Shown: positions 22,216 to 28,655 of the stretch, one piece after another
Position numbering within the stretch: position 1 is the first letter of the stretch
How the letters are laid out: each line of letters starts with the position of its first letter
From: 2-02-FULL-55-14 sp964581115
GTDB taxonomy: Bacteria > Bacteroidota > Ignavibacteria > UBA10030
DNA: 30,050 nucleotides
Direction: 5' to 3'
Assembly (NCBI GenBank): GCA_964581115.1
Contig: CAZOMY010000036.1
Coordinates: 1 to 30,050, forward strand
Translations under genes and position numbers: made by a program
The notes under the pieces: generated by a model
Told to the model about the DNA's origin: nothing
Databases searched by the model: none
Seen by the model: only the letters and a program-made list of their open reading frames with translations

Positions 22216-24711
22216 ATGCCGCTTTCGACCGTCCCGATCAAGATCCAACCCCTCGCGACCTCGTCCATCGCAACGACCGACACCTCGGGCGCTGCCGAGG
22301 CCGTCTGTTACCACTGCGGCGATCCCGTAGGGCCGTCAGGGGTTCACGCCGACGGCAAGTCCTTCTGCTGTAACGGATGCAAGGTGGTCTACGAGGTCCT
22401 GCAGAAGAACGATCTCTGTACGTACTACACGATCGACTCCACCCCCGGCCACGCCCCTCTCATCCACGCCTCCGGCCAGTTCGCCTTTCTCGACGATGAG
22501 ACGATCGCCCGCCAGTTGCTCACCTTCAGAGCTGGCGACCGCGCCGGCGTGACGCTGCTGGTCCCCGGGATGCATTGCGCATCGTGCGTCTGGCTGCTGG
22601 AACAGCTTTACACGATCGACCCGGGCATTGTGGATTCGCGCGTCGACTTTCTAAAGAAGCAGGTGGCGGTTCAGTTTGACACCACCCGTACGTCGCTGCG
22701 TGCCGTCGTCGAGCTCTTCGCATCGCTCGGCTACGAACCTGAGATCAACCTCGGCTCGCTCGAACAAAAGGCCGAATCGTCGGCCACCCGGTCGCTCGTC
22801 GCCAAGGTGGGCGTGGCGGGATTTTGCTTCGGCAACATCATGATGCTGAGCTTCCCCGAATACTTCGCCACCTCGGACATCGACGAGGGAATGCGGCGGG
22901 TGTTCGATTGGGTGATGCTCGGACTCTCGCTTCCCGTCTTCTTCTATTCCGCCGGCGAGTACTTCACCTCGGCCTGGGGCGGACTCCGGCGGGGCATCAT
23001 CAACATCGACGTCCCGCTGGCGCTCGGCATCTTCATTCTGTTCACCCGCAGCGTCGTCGACGTGACGGTCATCGGCCGGGCGGGCTATTTCGATTCACTC
23101 GCCGGGCTCGTCTTCTTCCTCCTCATCGGCAAGGTCTTTCAGTCGAAGACCTACGACCGTCTCAATTTCGACCGCAAGTACACGTCGTACTTTCCGCTCG
23201 CCGTCACGCTCCGCAAGCGAGGGGAGGAACGGTCCGTACCGGTGACGACGCTGGCCGTCGGCGACAAGATCCTCATCCGGCACAACGAGATCATTCCGTG
23301 CGACGCGATCGTCATGAACGGCACGGCGTACATCGACTACAGTTTTGTCACGGGCGAATCGACCCCCGTGACGATGGAGCCGGGGTCGTTCGTGTACGCC
23401 GGCGGCCGCCAATCGGGGGGCGTCATAGAGCTGGAGGTGAGGAAGGAAGTGTCGCAGAGTCATTTGACGCAGCTGTGGAACCGTCACGACGCGGAGCCGT
23501 GGGCCCAAGCCGGTCGAGGGCACGACGAGAAGAGCCGCCTCCTGACCCTGTCGAACCAGGTGGGCAAGTGGTTCACGTCGGGTGTGCTCGTCGTGGCCGG
23601 CGCCGCGGCAGCCTGGTGGCTGCTCGGGCAGGCCCCGCTGGTGGCTCTCGACGCCGTCACCGGCATTCTCATCGTGGCCTGCCCGTGCGCGTTCGCGCTC
23701 GCGGCGCCGTTCACGTACGGCGCCGTCCAGCGCCTATTCGGACGCCATCGCTTCTATCTGAAGAACGCCACCGTCGTCGAGGCGATGTCGCGCACGACCA
23801 CCGTTGTCTTTGACAAGACCGGCACACTGACGCATGGCCGTGACCGAATGGTGCAATTCCTGGGCGAGCCGCTCACCGACGAGCATCGCTCGCTCATCGC
23901 CACGCTCGCCCGCGCATCCACGCATCCGCTGAGCCGCGCGATCGAGCGCTATCTGGCCGGCGCCCGAACCGGCACGCTGAAGGATCTCGAGGAGGCACCG
24001 GGACTCGGGATCCGGGGCCTGGTGGACGGGGTCGAGGTTCGGTTGGGATCGCGATCGTTCGCCGGGATTGAGCACCATCAGGCCGTCGATGAGGCCTCCG
24101 ACGCATCACTCGTCCATGTCGCCATTGCCGGACTGGCGATCGGCTCGTTTGCCGTTCGTCAGCAGTATCGCGACGGGCTCGAGGAGGTCATCCGCGCGAC
24201 CGGGGGCCTGCGTCGGCTGGCATTGTTGTCGGGAGACCACCATGGTGAGCGGGCGAGGCTCGAAGCGATGTTCCCCCAGGCCGCCGAGATGCGGTTCGAC
24301 CAGTCGCCGTTCGACAAGCGCGATTTCATTGAGCAGCTTCAATCGCGCGGCGAAGCCGTGATGATGGTGGGAGACGGTTTGAACGACGCGGGGGCCCTTC
24401 GGCGCGCGAACGTCGGCATCGCCGTCACCGACGACGTGAACGCCTTCTCTCCCGCCTGCGATGCGATCCTCGAGGGAGACAGCCTGCGGCATCTGCCGGC
24501 CTTTCTCCGTCTGAGCCGTCGTTCCGTTCAGATCATCTTGTTCAGTTTCTTTGTATCGTTCATGTACAATGTCGCGGCGCTGAGCGTTGCCGTTCAGGGT
24601 ACGTTGTCGCCCGTCCTCGCGGCCATACTCATGCCCGTAAGCAGCGTGACGGTCGTGGCCCTCTCGATGGGGCTTGTACGGCTGGCGTCCCGGCGGGAGG
24701 GTCTGGCGTGA
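22216..24711 (+). CDS. ccoI: Copper-transporting P-type ATPase of the cbb3 assembly (CcoI/FixI) type
   Basis: P1B-type ATPase of 831 residues supplying copper for cbb3 oxidase maturation by export from the cytoplasm. Seen: N-terminal Cys-rich domain (C31-x2-C34, then FCCNGC at 50-55) of the type found in CcoI/FixI; heavy-metal-associated domain GMHCASC (118-124); phosphatase motif TGES (379-382); membrane copper site CPC at 489-491; phosphorylation site DKTGT at 533-537; HP at 570-571; and GDGLNDAG at 719-726. The ATG at 22216 is my choice; an in-frame ATG 63 bp upstream lacks support and the region has no good ribosome site. GTGA overlap with ccoS shows coupling. First gene of the oxidase operon. 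Confidence 0.93.
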   Translation: MPLSTVPIKIQPLATSSIATTDTSGAAEAVCYHCGDPVGPSGVHADGKSFCCNGCKVVYEVLQKNDLCTYYTIDSTPGHAPLIHASGQFAFLDDETIARQLLTFRAGDRAGVTLLVPGMHCASCVWLLEQLYTIDPGIVDSRVDFLKKQVAVQFDTTRTSLRAVVELFASLGYEPEINLGSLEQKAESSATRSLVAKVGVAGFCFGNIMMLSFPEYFATSDIDEGMRRVFDWVMLGLSLPVFFYSAGEYFTSAWGGLRRGIINIDVPLALGIFILFTRSVVDVTVIGRAGYFDSLAGLVFFLLIGKVFQSKTYDRLNFDRKYTSYFPLAVTLRKRGEERSVPVTTLAVGDKILIRHNEIIPCDAIVMNGTAYIDYSFVTGESTPVTMEPGSFVYAGGRQSGGVIELEVRKEVSQSHLTQLWNRHDAEPWAQAGRGHDEKSRLLTLSNQVGKWFTSGVLVVAGAAAAWWLLGQAPLVALDAVTGILIVACPCAFALAAPFTYGAVQRLFGRHRFYLKNATVVEAMSRTTTVVFDKTGTLTHGRDRMVQFLGEPLTDEHRSLIATLARASTHPLSRAIERYLAGARTGTLKDLEEAPGLGIRGLVDGVEVRLGSRSFAGIEHHQAVDEASDASLVHVAIAGLAIGSFAVRQQYRDGLEEVIRATGGLRRLALLSGDHHGERARLEAMFPQAAEMRFDQSPFDKRDFIEQLQSRGEAVMMVGDGLNDAGALRRANVGIAVTDDVNAFSPACDAILEGDSLRHLPAFLRLSRRSVQIILFSFFVSFMYNVAALSVAVQGTLSPVLAAILMPVSSVTVVALSMGLVRLASRREGLA

Positions 24712-24935
24712 CGGTGATCTACGTTCTGATCGCCCTGAGCCTGACGATCGCCGTGGGATTCCTCATCGCTTTCCTGTGGGCTGTTCGTACGGGTCAGTTT
24801 GACGACACCCATACCCCGGCGATGAGGGTGTTGTTTGAGGACACGAAGAAAACGTCCCAAATCTCCAAATCCCCAAACAAACATCCAGAATCCAAGGCAA
24901 ACGTGCCAAACCGCCCAAGAAGCCCGGGTTTCTGA
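24708..24935 (+). CDS. ccoS: CcoS, cbb3 oxidase assembly protein, with repeat-derived tail
   Basis: A 75-residue membrane protein of the CcoS family, required for inserting heme and copper into the cbb3 catalytic subunit. The conserved part is residues 1-45: one helix (MTVIYVLIALSLTIAVGFLIAF), then WAVRTGQFDD and TPAMRVLFED, typical of CcoS. It starts with GTG overlapping the ccoI stop codon (GTGA). After LFEDTKK the protein continues with about 28 residues rich in Ser, Lys, Asn and Pro that are encoded by a CCAAA word-repeat (24852-24914) and have no counterpart in CcoS as I know it. The assignment of the tail as non-native is inference. Confidence 0.9.
   Translation: MTVIYVLIALSLTIAVGFLIAFLWAVRTGQFDDTHTPAMRVLFEDTKKTSQISKSPNKHPESKANVPNRPRSPGF
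24852..24914. repeat. CCAAA word-repeat block within the ccoS 3' end
   Basis: CCAAA, CCAGA and CCAAG words recur through this stretch (for example ctccaaatccccaaacaaac at 24863-24882). ccaaatccccaaa at 24865-24877 is identical to 18941-18953. It stays in frame for ccoS and encodes its C-terminal tail. Confidence 0.75.
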
Positions 24936-24982
24936 TAGGAACCCTTCAACTCCCCGCCTGCGTCTTGTTCACGAAGGTAGTT

Positions 24983-25078
24983 GTCGCTTCGCGACGAGTA
25001 ATGGGCCTTCGGCTGGCGGGCAAGACTCAGAACTCCTTTACTCCTTTACTCCTCTTCTCCAACTCCCGTTCTTCTCCA
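24983..25078. repeat. Short palindrome and TTTACTCC direct repeats upstream of ccoNO
   Basis: gtcgc-ttc-gcgac at 24983-24995 is a perfect 5-bp stem with a 3-base centre. At 25032-25078, actcctttactcctttactc and the following cctcttctcc words form a degenerate tandem of about eight bases. Together they fill the 164-bp gap between ccoS and the ccoNO start; no other gene is seen. Confidence 0.6.
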
Positions 25079-25099
25079 GTCCACCACAAGGTTCATTGC

Positions 25100-27214
25100 A
25101 TGCAACTGGAACGCTTCGAATACGATAACCGGCCCGTGAAGCTCTTCGCCATCGCTACGATGGTCTGGGGCATTGTCGGCATGACCGTGGGCGTCATCAT
25201 CGCCTCACAACTGTTCCACCCCGCGCTCAGCTTCAACCTGCCATGGCATACCTTTGGTCGCTTGCGGCCGGTGCACACGAACGCGGTCATCTTTGCGTTC
25301 GTCGGCAACGCGATCTTCATGGGGGTCTACTACTCGCTCCCCCGACTCTGCAAGACGCCGATGTTCAGCAAAGCGTTGACGGCCCTTCACTTCTGGGGCT
25401 GGCAGCTCATCATCGTCCTGGCGGCGGTGACGTTGGCGCTCGGTGCAACAACGAGCAAGGAGTATGCTGAGCTCGAATGGCCGATCGACATCCTGATTGC
25501 GGTGGTGTGGGTGGCGTTCATCATCAACATGTTCGGCACGATCTTGAAGCGTCGCGAGCGGCACATCTACGTTGCGATCTGGTTCTATATCGCCACGGTC
25601 CTGACCGTTGCGATGCTTCACATCGTGAACTCGATCGAAGTCCCGGTCTCGCTCCTCAAGAGCTACCCGATCTACGCCGGGGTTCAAGACGCGCTGGTGC
25701 AGTGGTGGTATGGCCACAACGCCGTCGCCTTCTTCCTGACGACGCCGTTCCTCGGTCTGATGTATTACTTCCTGCCGAAGGCGGCCAACCGGCCGGTGTA
25801 CTCCTACCGCCTCTCGATCCTCCACTTCTGGTCCCTCATCTTCCTCTACATCTGGGCCGGTCCGCATCACCTCCTCTATACCGCACTTCCCGACTGGGCA
25901 CAGTCGCTCGGGACGGTGTTCTCGGTGATGTTGCTGGCGCCGTCGTGGGGAGGGATGATCAACGGCCTGCTCACGCTGCGCGGGGCGTGGGACCGTGTGC
26001 GGGACGACGTCATCCTGAAGATGTTCGTCGTGGCCGTAACCGCCTACGGCATGTCGACGTTCGAAGGGCCGATGCTGTCGTTCAAGAACGTCAACGCCTT
26101 CTCGCACTACACCGACTGGACGGTGGGACACGCGCACATCGGCGCGCTGGGCTGGAACGGCTTCATGACATTCGCGATCCTGTACTGGCTCATCCCGCGG
26201 ATGTGGAACACGACGCTGTACTCGAAAAAGGCGGCCAACTTTCACTTCTGGATCGGGTTCCTGGGCATCGCCGTCTATGCCGTGCCGCTCTATTGGGCTG
26301 CCATCGTGCAGCAGTTGATGTGGCGGCAATTCACACCGTTCGGCGTGCTGCAGTATCCGAACTTTCTCGAGACGGTCACGCAGATCCTGCCGATGTACAT
26401 GATCCGCGCCGTCGGCGGCACCCTGTACCTGGCGGGGGTCATCGTCATGGTGGTGAACCTCATCAAGACGGCGAAGCAGGGGTCGTTTTTGAAGACCGAG
26501 GCGGCTGAAGCGCCCCCGATGGAAGCCACCGACACGCACGGCATGACGAACAAGCATCGCTGGCTGGAGAAGCGACCGATCCAGTTCGCGCTCGTCGCGT
26601 TCGTCGCCGTGGCGATCGGCGGCGCCATCGAGATCATTCCCACGATCGTCGTCAAGTCGAACATTCCGACGATCACATCGGTGCGTCCCTACACGCCGCT
26701 TGAGGTAGAAGGCCGCGACATTTACATTCGCGAGGGCTGCAACACGTGCCATTCGCAGATGATCCGTCCGTTCCGATTTGAGACGGAACGCTACGGCGAA
26801 TACTCGAAGGCAGGAGAGTTTGTCTACGACCATCCGTTCCTATGGGGTTCGAAGCGGACGGGCCCGGACCTGCATCGCGTCGGAGGCAAGTACTCGAACC
26901 TGTGGCACTACCTCCACATGCAGGACCCCGTGTCGATGTCACCCGGGTCCATCATGCCGAGATATCCGTGGTTGCTCGAGGACGCGCTCAATGTCTCATC
27001 GACCCCGGGGAAGATCTCAGCGCTTCGCTCCATCGGGGTGCCGTATCCGGAAGGCTATGAGGATCAGGCCGTCACCGACCTGACGCGGCAGGCCGAGCAG
27101 ATCGCCGCGGACCTGCAGACGCAGGGGGTGCCGGCCGAACCGGACAAGGAGATCATCGCGCTGATCGCTTATCTCCAGCGGCTGGGGACGGACATCAAAG
27201 GCTCTGCCAAGTGA
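25100..27214 (+). CDS. ccoNO: Fused cbb3 cytochrome oxidase subunits CcoN-CcoO
   Basis: A 704-residue fusion of the catalytic subunit I (CcoN, about 1-465) and the monoheme subunit II (CcoO, about 490-704). It reduces O2 to water and pumps protons in the inner membrane. CcoN ligands seen: His59 in RLRPVHTN (low-spin heme), His206 in WWYGHNAV and His256/His257 in GPHHL (CuB), His344 and His346 in VGHAHIGALGWNG (heme b3 and low-spin heme). CcoO: a membrane anchor about 493-510 and a c-heme site CNTCH at 547-551, followed by SQMIRPFRFETERYGEYS and a likely axial Met in PGSIMPRYPW. CcoNO fusion is typical of Bacteroidota-like oxidases. The ATG at 25100 has AAGG about ten bases upstream; an earlier ATG at 24965 falls in repeat sequence. 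Confidence 0.95.
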   Translation: MQLERFEYDNRPVKLFAIATMVWGIVGMTVGVIIASQLFHPALSFNLPWHTFGRLRPVHTNAVIFAFVGNAIFMGVYYSLPRLCKTPMFSKALTALHFWGWQLIIVLAAVTLALGATTSKEYAELEWPIDILIAVVWVAFIINMFGTILKRRERHIYVAIWFYIATVLTVAMLHIVNSIEVPVSLLKSYPIYAGVQDALVQWWYGHNAVAFFLTTPFLGLMYYFLPKAANRPVYSYRLSILHFWSLIFLYIWAGPHHLLYTALPDWAQSLGTVFSVMLLAPSWGGMINGLLTLRGAWDRVRDDVILKMFVVAVTAYGMSTFEGPMLSFKNVNAFSHYTDWTVGHAHIGALGWNGFMTFAILYWLIPRMWNTTLYSKKAANFHFWIGFLGIAVYAVPLYWAAIVQQLMWRQFTPFGVLQYPNFLETVTQILPMYMIRAVGGTLYLAGVIVMVVNLIKTAKQGSFLKTEAAEAPPMEATDTHGMTNKHRWLEKRPIQFALVAFVAVAIGGAIEIIPTIVVKSNIPTITSVRPYTPLEVEGRDIYIREGCNTCHSQMIRPFRFETERYGEYSKAGEFVYDHPFLWGSKRTGPDLHRVGGKYSNLWHYLHMQDPVSMSPGSIMPRYPWLLEDALNVSSTPGKISALRSIGVPYPEGYEDQAVTDLTRQAEQIAADLQTQGVPAEPDKEIIALIAYLQRLGTDIKGSAK

Positions 27215-27310
27215 GACTGAGATCCGACCATCGTCAATCGTTAACTTACCGGCCGAACCCATGTCAGTGGGGCAGGCGGGCCGACAATCGCAAAGCGGTC
27301 TGATCGCGTT

Positions 27311-27508
27311 ATGCTGCAACAATACCTTCAATCGCTGGATGGCATGGTGACCTACCAGGTCATCTCGTTCATCGTCTTTCTTGCGGTGGCCGCCGGGGTG
27401 ACGATCTGGGTGATCCGGATGAAGCGTGAACATGCCGACCGGATGGCGCGGATGCCGCTCGACGACCAGACCATAACACACGACTCCAACACCGAGGTGC
27501 GTTCGTGA
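27311..27508 (+). CDS. ccoQ: CcoQ-like small subunit of cbb3 oxidase
   Basis: A 65-residue protein with one membrane helix (about 16-36, VISFIVFLAVAAGVTIWVIRM) followed by a charged segment KREHADRMARMPLDD, the layout of CcoQ/FixQ-type subunits. Position between ccoNO and ccoP supports the call; sequence identity alone would not. Its TGA stop overlaps the GTG start of ccoP. The ATG lacks an evident ribosome site. The 96-bp gap upstream includes an atcgtcaatcg word (about 27231) of the same kind as in the ccoP 5' end. Confidence 0.82.
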   Translation: MLQQYLQSLDGMVTYQVISFIVFLAVAAGVTIWVIRMKREHADRMARMPLDDQTITHDSNTEVRS

Positions 27509-27668
27509 ATCGTAAATCGTTCATCGTGAATCGTCAATCTTGGGCCGAGCGAAGCCGAGGCCCGTCAATTTCAACCCGAGCTTGGCAGGTCGTCCGATTT
27601 CTCGCTGAACGTGCCATTTCGAGGCCGGTCAGTCGTCAATCGACAATCGTAGATCGAAGATCGATTGT
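27505..27668. repeat. AATCG word-repeats and near-palindrome in the ccoP 5' coding region
   Basis: aatcgtaaatcgttcatcgt and aatcgtcaatc occur at 27508-27539; gggccgagcgaagccgaggc (27541-27560) is a near-palindrome; gtcaatcgacaatcgtagat with gaagatcgattg follows at 27635-27668. The block starts at the ccoQ/ccoP overlap and ends where the CcoP signal sequence begins. Confidence 0.75.
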
Positions 27669-28446
27669 CCTCCTCCTGGCCCTCCTCCTCCCTCTCTCCG
27701 AGGCCCGTGCCGAGGCGGCCGGCGACATCGCGGTGCTGATCACCGGGGTCAGCACCGTCGTCATCATGATGATCCTGCTGTTCATTCTGTTCGTGATGAA
27801 CGCCGACATCTCACCGATCGCTCGACTGTTGTCGAACCTCCGGGCCCGGTTCTGGTCGGGTTCATACACCGAAGAAAAGGTCGGCGTCGATCACGATTTC
27901 GACGGTATCACCGAGCTCGACAACCGCATTCCGCCCTGGTTCAACTACTTGTTTTACGGCTCGGTCGTCTTCGGCGTCGGTTATTTCATCCATTTTCACG
28001 TGATGGGCGGAACGCTGAGCGCCGGCGAATATGAAGAACAGATGGCGGCGGCCGCGATCGAGCGCCGCATCGTGCTGGCCAACGAAGGCTCGATCGACGA
28101 GAACAACATTGCAGTGCTGACGGCAGCCGACGCCCTCGCGAAGGGCGAGGCGAACTTCCAGAAGTACTGCGTGTCGTGCCACGCCAAGGACGGCGGTGGG
28201 CTCGTCGGACCGAATCTGACGGACCAGTACTGGATCCATGGCGGCTCCGTGCGCGACGTCTACATGACGATCAAGAACGGCGTTCCGGCGAAGGGGATGA
28301 TCAGTTGGCAGCTGGTCTTTACGCCGAAGCAGATGCAGGAGCTTTCGAGCTACGTGCTGTCGCTGCAGGGGACGAAACCTTTGGTGCCGAAGAAGGCGGA
28401 GGGGGAGCTGTATGTCACCAAGGCGGACAGCGTGGGAGGTCAATAG
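27505..28446 (+). CDS. ccoP: CcoP, cbb3 oxidase subunit III, with repeat-encoded N-terminal extension
   Basis: Electron-entry cytochrome c subunit. The recognisable protein begins about residue 54: signal-like IVLLLALLLPLSEARAEA, then a helix (VSTVVIMMILLFILFVM), the CcoP-type TELDNRIPPWFNYLFYGSVV segment with a second helix, and one c-heme domain with CVSCH near residue 225. Only one CxxCH is present; diheme CcoP is common in proteobacteria. The only in-frame start upstream of the signal is the GTG at 27505, overlapping the ccoQ stop (GTGA); the first 53 residues (MNRKSFIVNRQSWAERSRGP...) come from AATCGTCAATCG and GCCGAGCGAAGCCGAGGC words. A GTG within the mature part (27733) would remove the signal. 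Confidence 0.9.
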   Translation: MNRKSFIVNRQSWAERSRGPSISTRAWQVVRFLAERAISRPVSRQSTIVDRRSIVLLLALLLPLSEARAEAAGDIAVLITGVSTVVIMMILLFILFVMNADISPIARLLSNLRARFWSGSYTEEKVGVDHDFDGITELDNRIPPWFNYLFYGSVVFGVGYFIHFHVMGGTLSAGEYEEQMAAAAIERRIVLANEGSIDENNIAVLTAADALAKGEANFQKYCVSCHAKDGGGLVGPNLTDQYWIHGGSVRDVYMTIKNGVPAKGMISWQLVFTPKQMQELSSYVLSLQGTKPLVPKKAEGELYVTKADSVGGQ

Positions 28447-28471
28447 TGAATCGAGAAGGGTCCCCGAAGCG

Positions 28472-28655
28472 GCCACTTCGTGGCAACAGCGAAGCGGGTG
28501 CAGAACGAATCCTTTCCTTGATACCGACGACTGACCCTTCAGGGCAAGCCGTTGACCCTTCGCCTGGCACGTCCTCTGAGAATTCCGTGAACGAGCCAAG
28601 CTCAGGGCAAGCCTCTAACCTCTGGCCTCTGGCCTCTGTGCTCTGATCTCTCACC
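28472..28655. repeat. Repeat-filled leader between ccoP and ccoG
   Basis: gccac-ttc-gtggc at 28472-28484 is a perfect short palindrome. Two copies of a cccttcagggcaagcc or gctcagggcaagcc word occur at about 28537-28552 and 28599-28614, and ctctggcctctggcctctgt (28619-28638) leads through ctctgatctctcacc to the ccoG start codon. No gene is visible in this gap. Confidence 0.65.

Noticed and set aside
25205..26833. A long open frame of 542 codons on the minus strand
   Set aside because: It lies wholly opposite ccoNO, whose heme and copper ligands are all present; the product is Arg/His/Asp-rich with no domain. A typical antisense shadow of GC-rich coding sequence.
12262..28655. Word-repeats as a CRISPR array
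   Set aside because: Units are 7-12 bases, degenerate and without unique spacers of constant length; no cas gene is present.
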